Assembly: GCA_947561585.1 (NCBI GenBank)
Contig: CANNZV010001042.1
Span: 270,318 to 334,317, forward strand
Length of the DNA: 64,000 bases
Reading direction: 5' to 3'
Source: Caprella mutica
Taxonomy: Eukaryota > Arthropoda > Malacostraca > Amphipoda > Caprellidae
Shown here: one piece after another, positions 1 to 11,344 of the stretch
How the letters are laid out: the number at the start of each line of letters is the position of its first letter
Position numbering within the stretch: the first letter of the stretch is position 1
The notes under the pieces: model-generated
What the model was told of the DNA's origin: nothing
What the model saw: the letters and a program-made list of their open reading frames with translations, nothing else
Database searches by the model: none
Made by a program: the position numbers and the translations under genes

Positions 1-1375
1 AAACAGATCACCTATCTGTCTGGTTTCATAAGAATGGGCTGGCAAGTTAAATGAGTGAAGGTTTTTATACATATTGACAGACAGTAAAAAAATCACGAAC
101 ATCTTCAAATTTTAAAATTCCCGCCCTATAAAACAAAGGGTCTGTGTGAGCTAAATACTCACTACCCGTTATGATTCTGACCACTTTCTTTTGCAGCATC
201 GTCAGAATGTTAGTATAAACACTATATGACCCTCCCCAAATTAAGTTGCAATAAATAATATATAGATGAAACATACTGTAATAGAGAGATACTAAGGATT
301 TTTCCAGTAAAACACGACATAGCCTGTAAAAAATGCCAACAGTCTTGAATAGCTTGTCAGAGATATAGGGGATATGAGAATCAAATTTAAGTCTACTATC
401 AAGTTCCACCCCCAAGTACTTGGTGCAATCACTGTAGCTCAGGACAGAATCACTCATCACATCATTTGAGGTGACATCACGCGAATGTAAACGAGATAAA
501 AATAGTAGTACTTTAGTTTTGCAAGTATTTAGTGCCAACCTATTAGATAAGGTCCAATCATAAAATTTCCCAAGATGATCATTGAACGAAGACACCAGGG
601 TATTTAGATCCATTCCAGAGTGAGTAAACGCTGTGTCATCGGCGAACATAGTAGCTTCAATCTAAGGTAAGATCTCGGGGATCTCATTGACATACAATAG
701 ACACAAAAGTGGCCCCAATACACTGCCCTGTGGAACACCACACACTACAAGAGACGCATCAGAGATATAGGAGCCCACTTTGAGACCAGCACTACGACCA
801 GAGAGATATGATGAAAACCAATCATGAAGCACGCCTCGAATACCATAGAGCTCAAGTTTGTCTAATAATATCTGATGGTTTACAGTATCAAAGGCACTAC
901 TAAAATCTATAAATACACTAATTGAGTGTTTCTTAACATCTAGACAATTATACAAATTACCAAGGTAGTCCACGAGAGCGTCAACAGTGGAACATCCCTT
1001 CCTAAAACCATATTGGTCTGATGTAAGCACCGAGAATTTATCCTAGAATAAACTAATCTCCGAGCAACAAACTTCTCAATTACTTTGCAGAAGAGAGGAA
1101 GAAGAGATATACAGTAGCGGACAAAATATAAGGGTAGACAAAAACAAGTTATCTAAATCTTTAATTTCATAAAAAGTACAAAACACATATTATTGAAATT
1201 TTGCACTTATATTCAAATAGAACTCATATGTATTCGTATGAAATTTCAATAATGTGTGTTCTGTATTTTTTATGAAATTAAAGATTTAGATAACTTGTTT
1301 TTGCCTACCCTTATATTTTGTCCGCTACTGTAATAGGCCAATATTCATCAGTCATATCAGGTAAAGGGTCTATCT
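1..1375 (-). pseudogene. Decayed non-LTR retrotransposon reverse transcriptase
   Basis: Minus-strand reading gives the reverse transcriptase core in the right order: a DQYGFRKGCSTVDAL block, FIDFSSAFDTVNHQILLDKL (motif A with the catalytic Asp), GVPQGSVLGPLLCLLYVNEI, and FADDTAF (the YADD-type catalytic motif). Upstream of a frameshift the reading CKVIEKFVARRLVY continues, and beyond the MITE at 1112-1330 it resumes as LPDMTDEYWPI, so the MITE splits one gene. Visible lesions are an in-frame TAG at 662-664 just before FADDT, a one-base frameshift near 1040, a frameshift near 65-75 (after which NLPAHSYETRQ continues to the window edge) and the MITE insertion. Known family: jockey/CR1-like LINEs use this polymerase for target-primed reverse transcription. 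This copy cannot be active, and it continues off the left edge. The exact clade is inferred. Confidence 0.93.
1112..1330. mobile_element. Mariner-type MITE inserted in the RT pseudogene
   Basis: A 219-bp near-perfect inverted repeat begins CAGTAGCGGACAAAATATAA and ends with its complement. TA dinucleotides flank it (1110-1111 and 1331-1332), the target duplication typical of Tc1/mariner. Arms are about 90 bp with a short AT-rich loop and no coding capacity. Removing it plus one TA restores continuous RT reading across the junction, which confirms the boundaries. It is therefore younger than the retrotransposon. Confidence 0.9.
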
Positions 1376-3340
1376 AGCATTTAGACTCTTTACTCACAAA
1401 TGTCAAATATTTTTTATATCCATTTCTTAGTCTGAATATAAAGAATGACAAACTTTAAGAAACCCAATTTGACCACACAGAACTTCTGAATAAATTAAAA
1501 AATATCTTAGTGAAGTTTTCAGCTTCTACAAATCTTGAAGACGATATTCAAATTTTCTTTTTTCTGGTTAATACTGTATGAGGGTAATAAATATATTTTT
1601 TATTATGGAAATGAATTTAGTTTTCGTGAAGCTATATATAAATCTACATATATGAGTAATAATATTACCGAGAAGCAATGTATTTTCTTAATATTCAATG
1701 AACGGTAAATATAATCATTGGGAAATTATTTCAAACTTCACTTGAAATTGAATGCATTATAATTCATTAATCAAATAGAAATTTGCATTCATCGTGCATC
1801 GATATAAAACAATATCTATTTAGAATTACGTATAAAAATAATCTATGAAATTTAAATGGAAAAAGAATTGTAAAACAAATCATATGAATTTAATAACAAA
1901 TATTGTATTTGAATCAAAGCAAAGTCAATTAACTTCTGCAGAATCAGAAACAAAGGCTATATCAATTTTAACTTCACCACCCCATGATGTAATTACCACT
2001 TTAATTAATTCATATTTAGTTAAAAATTTAAATTTACAGAATCTCCTTCCTAAAGCAAAGTGATAATCTATCAAAAATATAACGAATATTTATTCTTTAT
2101 TTATCATAAATGTATAACACTTAAAATACCAACAATAACGATTAAATACTATCAATAGTAATGGAAAATAAAGGACGACTTTCCCATAGTAGATTTTGTG
2201 ACTAAATTCCAGGTGTCCTATTCACTTCTAACATTTTCAATCAAACCATCTAAAGCCATTAAAAATAATCACCTCGACTTCTTCTCTCAATAAAGGACAG
2301 TGATCCTCTTAAGAGATCCGAATCTTTTTGTCCTCTTCTGTATTCCATGGCCTCTCCAAGCTTTTAATGGCGCAAGAAGTGCATGGAACTTTCTCTCAGA
2401 TTGAACCATTACAGAGACAAAAAGTTTAGTGATGCCACTCTGATATCCCTTTGGATTGGCTACTTAGCTCACCATTTTACGAATTAGGAGAGTTTTTAGG
2501 AAGGAGTTCCATGCGCTGTTTACACTGATGAGAGAATTTAAAGCCTTGTATTTTATCGATGGGTGTCTGGTTTATATCTTTTGGACCTTGTGATCGTATT
2601 TAGTCACTTAAACGCAGTAAGAAAACATGAATTTTTGATCAATTGAAGGTGACATTAATTTAGTTTAGCTCAATAATTAAAAACGTGTGAATTATTAGAA
2701 AACAAAAACATTAAGTATACTCATTACTTAATAAGTATATACTTATTAGAGAATAATTAAATATCTTGGAGAAAAATATTACTGATATGAATTCGTTAAA
2801 ATAAATAGTGCCTCTTATAGTACAATGGTAACCTCTTACAGTACAATAGCTGCCTCTTACTTTAGTTCCTAATACCCCTCCACCCCCTCCCCCCCCCCTC
2901 CTCCTCCAGGGGGAAAGCCATAAAATGTTGGGAGAAATTGTGTGTAAAGATAGCGCGTGAGAAGGAAAATATAATAACACTAATAATGTTTTGGCCACAA
3001 AAGACTGGGATATTCACGCTAGTGAATGGATGGACAGTTATTTAATGAGTTGCTGTGAATGCAGCAATGATAGCAATTGCTACACTCATTGTTAAAGAAT
3101 ACTTTATTAAAATGATAGGAAAATTACCGAAATTTCTATGCACAATATATCGTTTTTAAATCTGTTGGTACATATAATACTTGAGCAACATTGCCCATAA
3201 ACGGTTAGACCTAGAGACTTGAAAACTGACAGCTTTTTAGAAAAGGTGTTGAATTTATCGTGTTAAAAGGATTTTTTGAAAATCAATTTGGCTTTTGAAT
3301 TATTAACACTTGATTTATAATGGGATAGATAGGACTGTCC
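1376..3340. other. AT-rich spacer, nothing recognised
   Basis: Mostly AT-rich with a moderately balanced stretch at about 2180-2620 and a C-rich run at 2878-2910. Short open frames at 1845-2063 (+) and 2711-2998 (-) have no recognisable domain, and the second owes its glycine run to the C tract. No gene or RNA is supported. Confidence 0.5.
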
Positions 3341-3762
3341 GGTAAATCTCTAGTTCACGTCCCTATTTCATTTAGGGACGTGAACTAGGAACCGATCCAA
3401 ATACCCCATTCCTAGTTCACGTCCCTATTTCATTTAGGGACGTGAACTAGGAAGGGGGTATTTTTAAATTATTTTTTCTTAAAATTAATTACCTTTTTAT
3501 TTTATTAAAATAAGTTGCACTAAACAAGTTAATTGACAGGAAATCTAATATATTGACTACATAAACCAATAATACCAAAATGAATTATCAGAAATTGAAA
3601 ATATTAAGCAAATTGAAGAATATCGTTTTGAAAAACTAATTGAAATACTCTTGTTTTCGTTTATAAATGGTGATCATAAAAAGAAAATTATTAATTTGAA
3701 AATACCCCCTTACTATAGTTCACGTCCCTAAATGAAATAGGGAAGTGAACTAGGAATTTACC
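3341..3762. mobile_element. GGT...ACC inverted-repeat element with reiterated hairpin units
   Basis: The left end GGTAAATCTCTAGTTCACGT is inverted at the right end (3716-3762, ...TAGGAATTTACC). Two copies of a 39-bp palindrome (3350-3388 and 3412-3450, stems CTAGTTCACGTCCCTA) lie at the left and one at the right, in opposite orientation. The sequence GGGGGTATTTT / AAAATACCCCC also mirrors internally. There is no coding capacity, and no target duplication is clear at these ends. It resembles a small non-autonomous DNA transposon of the same general design as those at 5259, 40290, 46401, 50031 and 61251. Confidence 0.6.
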
Positions 3763-4089
3763 GGAATTCCATTCAAATTGGGAAATTCATGGTACCTATC
3801 ACGCTAAATAAATTCAAAAATGAAATCGCATTAATTGTCTTTGAAAATATATAATCTACAAAAATATATATAATATGTAAAAGTAGAAAATGGAAAACAT
3901 GTTGGCACGATTGCTATAATAATTTCTTACGAAAATAAAAGATATTTATCACATGATTGAACTGTTGAAATATGAATTAGTATTCAAAATAAATGACAAG
4001 TACTTCTAATTCAATGAACTAATAACGAATTTCATTGATTAATTTAAATGGATGGAATATCATGCAGCTCTATGGGTATTTCATTACCT

Positions 4090-4700
4090 TCGCAGAATGC
4101 GTAAAGGTCATATTTTCATCGGTATTTATTTATTTATTTTTTTATTTATTTATTTATCATCTTGTTATTCGCTTTACTGAAAAAGTGTTCAACCAAATTG
4201 ACTGAAATTTGATGAAACGATTGGTGACCTGCTGCTAGAACTTTGGGAGCTACCCGGTCAAAGGTCAAGGTCATGGTCATTTATAACTCAAAAAGTATTG
4301 AACCATATTGCATGGAACTTGGTGGGACGATTGGTGAATATACAGGAACCATTTTGTTAGATTTTGGGAGCGATTGGGTCCAAGGTCAAAGATCAAGGTC
4401 AAGGCCATTTGTAACTCAATAACTCCAAAAGTATTCAACCAAATTGTCTGAAATTTCGATGGGACGATTGGAAAATGTCCATGAATCATCTGGTAGAATT
4501 TTGGAAGCGATCTGGTCAAAGATCAAGGTCAAGGTCATTTATAACTCGATAACTCAAAAAGTATTGTACCATATTGTATAATACTTGGTGGGCGATTGGT
4601 TATTATCCAGTGAGCAGTTTCTTAGATTTTGGGAGAGAACGGGTCAAAGCGGAGGCGAAGGTATGCGCTCTACCGAGTGCACATAATCTAGGTTCACTTT
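4090..4700 (+). repeat. Degenerate repeat rich in AGGTCA, dispersed family
   Basis: About four degenerate units of roughly 110-125 bp each contain an AAGGTCAAGGTCA-like stretch followed by TTATAACTCAAAAAGTATT and a GGTGGGACGATTGG segment. The right edge carries GGTATGCGCTCTACCGAGTG. The same family occurs inverted at 9066-9260. This looks like a decayed mobile element rather than a gene; the open frame at 4277-4519 (-) is only this repeat. Confidence 0.6.
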
Positions 4701-4796
4701 TCATCATATGATTTATGGGATAATAATGTTGTTAGATCATTAGGTTGTCTTATTTAATAAGTTATGATGTACCTGTCAGAATTTAACACAAAGTGA

Positions 4797-4804
4797 TGAC
4801 GTCA
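4797..4804. promoter_or_regulatory. CRE-like palindrome TGACGTCA
   Basis: A full TGACGTCA site (the CREB/ATF consensus) lies within TGATGACGTCACGTA. The same 15 bases recur at 54645-54659. No promoter or gene is visible beside either, so function is not supported and both may be dispersed-repeat remnants. Confidence 0.2.
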
Positions 4805-5258
4805 CGTAATGGAAATTAACTCGAAAATAACCTAATTAATATGAAATGTAATGGAAATTGATAATTATGGGATGTGTATGATCAAATACATTTAATTCTA
4901 ATATGATGGAATGTAAATACAGATATTAATACATGTTTAAATTAAATGTATATGGTATATGGTCCAATATATGCCATAAGAACATTTTAGATATATAGGT
5001 AGGTACGGTTAAAGATACCTACAATTGATTATTTTCGATAAATGTATGTTCATTATTTTGTTACATCTTTAAATATTCGTTGTCTATTTTACAATTTTAA
5101 GAATTTTCAATGTTCCATTTTAATTTACTTTAAATGAAAAAATGAAACTAAATTTCTTAGCTACCTATTAATTCATTATTTGTGTAACTATCTCACTCGC
5201 ATTAAAACATATTTCAACAAAAGCCATAGATGCAATCTCACGAATTTTCGTGCCTAAG
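4805..5258. other. AT-rich spacer
   Basis: AT-rich sequence with nothing recognisable before the element at 5259. Confidence 0.5.
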
Positions 5259-5620
5259 GGTTCGGGTAAATTCCACCCCGGTGAACTGATGTGCCAAATT
5301 ATATCCAATTCTGAAGGTTGAAAGAAAATATGTTTATTTAATCCTGTAGATTTATAAAATAATCATTTTGTCACTGTCGAACCTCAACGAATAGAGGGGG
5401 GGGGGGGATGGGGGCACACACAATACCCTTCCATAGCAGAAATACTAAATAGTAAATTTTTATTCAAATGGGGTGAATGGGTGGAAAATACCGGAGTGGA
5501 ATATACCGGAGTGGAAAATACCAGAGTGGAATATACCGGAGTGGAATATACTAGGGTGGAATAATACCGGAATGGAATATACCGGAGTGGAATATACCGT
5601 AGTGATATTTACCGAGCACC
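5259..5620. mobile_element. Small GGT...ACC element with 15-bp subterminal units
   Basis: The left end GGTTCGGGTAAATTCCACCC matches the inverted right-end array, where GGAATATACCGGAGT-type units (about 15-18 bp) repeat roughly eight times between 5473 and 5605 before ...ACCGAGCACC. The core motif GGTAAATTCCACCCCGGT is shared with the termini of the 949-bp element at 40290-41238, so this is a related non-autonomous copy. A poly-G run lies at 5395-5407. No target duplication could be matched. The open frame at 5473-5724 is a product of the repeat. Confidence 0.6.
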
Positions 5621-5859
5621 GTAACGAAGTCACGTTAGAGTGTTACTCATGGTTACCCTCTAAAATAAATTGTTATTATTTTAACATGGTAAAAAAAATC
5701 ACAATATTCTACTCTAGAGATTAGCTATGCGTGATGATTAGGCTTTCGCTCAAAAAGTATTCTTTAACATGCGGGTTTGATCAATGCTTTTATCATATTG
5801 ATGTGAATGTTGCTATGGACTGACGTGAAGGTAGTGAAATGAAGGGAAAAACAGCATGC

Positions 5860-6232
5860 TATATCACTCTACTCTCACACTGCTCTCGCTCTTCTCTCAC
5901 TCTTCGCTCACTCTTCTCTCACTCTACTCTCATTTTTCTCTCACTCTTCTCTCACTCTTCTCTCACTCTTCTCTCACTCTTCGCTCACTCTTCTCTCACT
6001 TTTCGCTCACTCTTCTCTCACTCTTCTCTCACCCTTCTCTCATTCTACTCTCACTCTTCTCTCACTCTTCTCTCACTCTTCTCTCACTCTTCTCTCACTC
6101 TTTCACTCTTCTCTCATTATTCTCTCACTCTTCTCTCACTCTTCTCTCACTCTTCTCTTACTCTTCTCTTACTCTTCTCTCACTCTTCTCTCGCTCTTCT
6201 CTCACCCTTCTCTCACTCTTCTCTCACTCCCA
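5860..6232 (+). repeat. 11-bp minisatellite (CTCACTCTTCT)n
   Basis: About 33 copies of an 11-bp unit, occasionally with ACT or CGC variants. Two overlapping frames stay open across it only because the unit lacks stop codons, so they are not treated as genes. Confidence 0.92.
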
Positions 6233-6890
6233 GACACTGTAATTATGTAAACAATTATTATTTATTTGTTACGGTTTTATTCTGTATCTGTTATGGTAAT
6301 TAACATATTAAAACTTTGAACAAATTAAGTAATTATTTTCCATTGCAATACTTCAAAAAAGTTTAGAACTACATTCTCATTTATATTTAATAACTATAAG
6401 CAATATTACATTGATTTCAATTAATTAACACATATTTCCAATCAAATAAATTAGAAATTACTAATCAATCAAAGCCACTGAAGGGTAAAATTCTAATTGC
6501 CGTTCTTATTCTGTTTACCGATCAGCACAGACAATTAATTTAACAGAGAATTTAAAAAGGATTTTATCATCGAGGCTCGAAGTGAATTTCTATACAATAT
6601 TTTTTTTTTTTAATTTAATTTATATTGATTTGATTTGGTGAAGGAAAAATTATTTTAACATCTAATTAAATTAAATTATTAAAATATGTTAGACTGGAAA
6701 ATTAATTTAATTGACATACTTTTTCATTTTCATGTTTAAAATTAATAAATTTATTGAAGATTGAATGAAATAATTGTATTTGATTTTTTTAGATTTTATT
6801 GAAATTTTTTCGTGATTTAAAAAAAAATCTCGTTCCTGCAATTCATGTCCAAGCGTTGAAAAATTAAAGTATGTATGTGCTTATACTTTG
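6233..6890. other. AT-rich spacer
   Basis: Very AT-rich sequence with homopolymer T and A runs; no feature supported. Confidence 0.5.
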
Positions 6891-6892
6891 AC

Positions 6893-7012
6893 TGCCGCGG
6901 TGAAACTGCCCTGTATACTTTGCAAGCGGTGCTACAGCGGCGGCGGTGGTAACGCGTTCAGATGCGGTACCACCGCCTAGCGCCGTAACAACGCAGACTG
7001 CCAAGGCGGAAT
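6893..7012. other. GC-rich patch abutting a minisatellite
   Basis: A sharp GC-rich island (CCGCGGTGAAACTGCC, GCGGCGGCGGTGGTAACGCG, GGTACCACCGCC) in otherwise AT-rich DNA. It resembles the 10216-10487 patch (ACCGCGGTGAAACC) and, like it, directly precedes a tandem array. It may be a transposon remnant; no coding is evident. Confidence 0.4.
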
Positions 7013-7017
7013 GAAAT

Positions 7018-7548
7018 ATGTTTTCATATATTGTTATACAGTTTTTATGTATTGTTATACAGTTTTTATATATTGTTATACAGTTTTTATATATTGTTAT
7101 ACAGTTTTTATATATTGTTATACAGTTTTTATATATTGTTATACAGTTTTTATATATTGTTATACAGTTTTCATATATTGTTATACAGTTTTTATATATT
7201 GTTATACAGTTTTTATATATTGTTATACAGTTTTTATATATTGTTATACAGTTTTCATATATTGTTATACAGTTTTCATATATTGTTATACAGTTTTTAT
7301 ATATTGTTATACAGTTTTTATATATTGTTATACAGTTTTCATATATTGTTATACAGTTTTCATATATTGTTATACAGTTTTTATATATTGTTATACAGTT
7401 TTTATATATTGTTATACAGTTTTTATATATTGTTATACAGTTTTTATATATTGTTATACAGTTTTCATATATTGTTATACAGTTTTTATATATTGTTATA
7501 CAGTTTTCATATATTGTTATACAGTTTTTATATATTGTTATACAGTTA
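7018..7548 (+). repeat. 21-bp minisatellite, about 25 copies
   Basis: The unit is TATTGTTATACAGTTTTTATA with a T/C variant in the last third. Since 21 is a multiple of 3 and the unit lacks stops, all three forward frames are open for 175-206 codons. Hydrophobic heptad-like translations are artefacts of the repeat. Confidence 0.95.
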
Positions 7549-9060
7549 TTTTATTTAAAAAAAACACATGTTACAAACAATAATATAAAAAAGGATTTAA
7601 AAATCTTACCTAGTTATTATAAATATAACTTGAAATGATATTAGGGTTCGTATTTTATCTTACAAATAAAGCTTATTTTCATTTACATCGAAAAAGGCTT
7701 TTTATTTAAAAGAAACAAATTCAAAATGACAAACTAATGTTAATAAATATTCCTCTATAAATTAAATTCAACAAAGATTTCTTTCGAAAAAAATATTTTG
7801 AAAACTTTTTGTATAAATCATTCAAACTTATAAAATTTTATATTTTAAATTTATTTCTCTTCATTTTATTATTATATTTTCTTAATTTCAAAATGAATTC
7901 TTCACAAAATCTAAATTATGAAAAAATTTTATTTTATTTTTCTATTTTAAACAAATTTTTAGTTCTAAATAATAAATTTGTATAATATTTTCCTTAGGCT
8001 CCGGAATAATCATATTTTTAAATATAAATTTAGGAAATCTATTTTACGGATCGAAAGTTCGATTATTGGAAGTGATAGGTTTAGCAATTCAATTTATAAC
8101 TGTCAGTCAAATTAAAAGAAAAATAAGGACTTGCAGGAATATTAGGAAATATTGTTAAATATTAAAGATTAATTTGAATTATTAGGAATAATTTGGAAAT
8201 ATTAAGAAAATATTGGAGACCAAATGAAATTCTCAAATCACAATTTTCTATTATTTACAAATTTGTCGACCAACTGTAGGTAGACCCAGACCAATTTTAA
8301 AATATCTACCAGCATTACAATTAATGAAGTTTCTTATGGAAATGTGAAAATAGTTAACAGTCCAAAATTCATTACGGATACTCTTTTTTGCGTCTTGCTT
8401 CTAAATTGCATTTGTCAGTTCTCCAAGTCGATTAATTCCATTTCCAATGACAATAATCTAGAGGCCGCCATCTTGATTTGCAATAATGAAGCACCAGCAC
8501 CGGCCATACTAATTTGTGACACACTGCACCAAATACAGTTGCTGTGTGTATGTATCAATTAAAATCTTATAACTAAATTAAAAAATTATAATGATGTTAT
8601 AATTTTTTTCAAATCATATATTGTTTCTGTTATTATTTTTGGTTTTAAAATTTATATATTTACCCATAAGCGTTATATATCTATGAGTAAAATACGTAAT
8701 TATATCCCTACTATTTGTTTATTGCTTAGTATAGTGTACAATATATCTTCAATAATTCGATACTTCATATCGCTTATTTTTGAAATTAAAAAAAAAAAAA
8801 TAGATTTTTATAAAAATGATAATATACCAATAATATTAAAAATTACAAAGATTGTAACATAAAAAATAATTTCCATGGGGAAATTACACTATCACATATC
8901 AGAGACAGCTCATGACTGCAGAAAAGCTACTCCGTGAATATTCAGTCACTCAACTCGACATGTGATGAAATAGACATTGCATTAATGAAAGAGGAAAATG
9001 AAGAGATGAAAGGGCATGTTATCCTACCTTCTAATATGGACTAAAACAGAATAAATTAGC
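7549..9060. other. AT-rich spacer
   Basis: Nothing beyond AT-rich sequence and short unassigned open frames (such as 8344-8562 +, no domain seen). Confidence 0.5.
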
Positions 9061-9065
9061 TAGAA

Positions 9066-9260
9066 CGGACACTCGTAGAGCGCATACTTTCACCAATAAA
9101 ACATTCTTTGTTAATTTTGACCTCTTCGTGACCTTGACCTTTGACCCGATCGCTTCCAAAATTCAATAAACTGATTACTGGATTTTGACTAGTCAACTCA
9201 CCAAATTTCAGGCAATTTGGTTGACTGCTTTTTGTGTAATGCGAATAAGATTACAAATAA
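9066..9260 (-). repeat. Inverted copy of the AGGTCA-rich dispersed repeat
   Basis: Carries CACTCGTAGAGCGCATAC and GACCTTGACCTTTGACCCGA, then CACCAAATTTCAGGCAATTT and a TTTTTGTGTAATGCGAATAA tail. This is the reverse complement of the family at 4090-4700, shortened to about one unit. No coding capacity. Confidence 0.65.
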
Positions 9261-9656
9261 ATTAAAGCCGATCAAAACATAACTTTAAATGAATTTGTGA
9301 AGGGAATTAGTTTTAAAATGAATATAAGCACATAAGATAATGAAATGGAAAATAATTCTTCACCACATCACTGTTTTAGAGAATTTAAATATTTTTCTAT
9401 GTACAAATAATACTAAACAACCAACTTCTATAAAAATTAATTTCGAATTGACACATTCCATTAAATTCATTCATTCAAATTTCCCATCAAAAAAGATAGA
9501 CTAAAGTTAAGCATTATAAGGATATTACCCGTTCATCTTGCACAGCAAGCGCAGTGTACTGTTCCGTAGGCTGTGAGTTGGCCTGTCTAACCTAATTACT
9601 GACCAAAGATTTGCAAATTTCACTTTAGACCTCAGGTAAAGACTACAGATTGAACA

Positions 9657-10093
9657 GAGTGAGTTAGAGTGAGTTAGAGTGAGTGATATTAGAGTGAGTA
9701 TAAGAGTGACTTAGAGTGAGTTAGAGTGAGTGATATTAGAGTGAGTGATATTAAAGTGAGTGATATTAAAGTGAGTGATATTAGAGTGAGTATAAGAGTG
9801 GGTATAAGAGTGACTTAGAGTGAGTTAGAATGAGTGATATTAAAGTGAGTGATATTAGAGTGAGTATAAGAGTGACTTAGAGTGAGTTAGAGTGAGTATC
9901 AGAGTGAGTATTAGAGTGAGTATCAGAGCGAGTATATGAGTGAGTATTAGAGTGAGTATTAGAGTGAATGTTAGAGTGAGTGTTAGAGTGAGTATCAGAG
10001 TGAGTATTAGAGTGAGTATCAGAGTGAGTATCAGAGTGAGTATCAGAGTGAGTATCAGAGTGAGTATCAGAGTGAGTATTAGAGTGAGTATGT
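9657..10093 (+). repeat. GAGTGAGT-type minisatellite, 12-bp related units
   Basis: Units such as TTAGAGTGAGTA, TCAGAGTGAGTA and TATTAGAGTGAG, with longer composite blocks (GAGTGATATTAGAGTGAGTA) at the left. Copies are more uniform on the right (10010-10090), suggesting recent expansion there. Confidence 0.9.
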
Positions 10094-10215
10094 GGTATTC
10101 AAGTGAATAACTGCAATAAGGCCCCAGTCAAACAAATGATTTTATGCTGTGTTTTAAAATACCTTTGGATGCAAAGAAACCGCTTTAGAAAGATAATTCC
10201 ATGGAACCCATACAA

Positions 10216-10487
10216 ATGCTATGGGTGTCAAACGGGGAGGTCAGAACGCAAGTCATCGCTTACAATCGCCTCGGCTGAACCGCCTGGGAAAGAAATATGT
10301 CAGACGAGCGGTTTTCTGGCGGTTTGACATCCTAATTAATAAACAGCAGTCAGTTTCTCTTCCAATGTCATCTTCAACACAACCGAAAACTGCAGCCAAT
10401 AGCACACTGTTAGACTGTGTCAGACTAGCGGTTTGGCCGCAGCGGAACAACCGCATTTCAACCGCGGTGAAACCAAATTCATCACAG
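10216..10487. other. GC-richer patch with repeated CAGACNAGCGGTTT motif
   Basis: CAGACGAGCGGTTTTCTGGC (about 10301) and CAGACTAGCGGTTTGGCCGC (about 10421) are direct repeats, followed by CAACCGCGGTGAAACC. Open frames on both strands (10221-10490 + and 10253-10456 -) are short and have no recognised domain. This is most likely a MITE remnant; it abuts the 32-bp array. Confidence 0.4.
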
Positions 10488-11009
10488 TGACTCTTTTCTC
10501 TGGTAGTACATCATCACAGTGACTCTTTTCTCAGGTAGTACATCATCACAGTGACTCTTTTCTCTGATAGTACATCATCACAGTGACTCTTTTCTCTGAT
10601 AGTTCATCATCACAGTAACTCTTTTCTCTGATAGTACATCATCACAGTGACTCTTTTCTCTGAGAGTACATCATCACAGTGACTCTTTTCTCTGATAGTA
10701 CATCATCACAGTGACTCTTTTCTCTGATAGTTCATCATCACAGTAACTCTTTTCTCTGATAGTACATCATCACAGTGACTCTTTTCTCTGAGAGTACATC
10801 ATCACAGTGACTCTTTTCTCTGATAGTACATCATCAGAGTGACTCTTTTCTCTGATAGTACATCATCACAGTGACTCTTTTCTCTGAGAGTACATCATCA
10901 CCGTGACTCTTTTCTCTGATAGTACATCATCACAGTGACTCTTTTCTCTGATGGTACATCATCACAGTGACTCTTTTCTCTGATAATACATCATCGTAGT
11001 GACTCTTAA
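10488..11009 (-). repeat. 32-bp satellite, about 16 copies
   Basis: On the plus strand the unit reads CATCATCACAGTGACTCTTT then TCTCTGATAGTA. It is the exact reverse complement of the unit at 53318-54362. A two- or three-copy higher-order pattern (GATAGTTCATCATCACAGTAACTC variants) recurs near 10585 and 10725. Confidence 0.95.
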
Positions 11010-11344
11010 AATTCCTTTACTTTTTTTCCGTGTGATCAGGTCATGTCCCGTACCGTTCTCTTCCAATGGGAGGCACTGTTCAGTCTCAATAATATTTACG
11101 TCAGGTTTGTTTGCATTAGCGTATGAGAGGGGCGATATTAATGTGGCATATTAAGGCATTGTTAAATGGCTTGCACCAAATATTAGAGCACAATATTGTT
11201 CTAAAGTTCTAAATGGTGTTACCTATAAAGTAATAGCCTGTGATATTGAGGTACCGGAATGTGTACAAACATTGGTAAATATGACTATACAAAGAAATAT
11301 TGTATTTGAATTGATAATAACATGAAACAGTTCTATTTTTTAAA

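Noticed and set aside
5839..6303. Ser/Leu-rich frames
   Set aside because: Products of the CTCACTCTTCT repeat.
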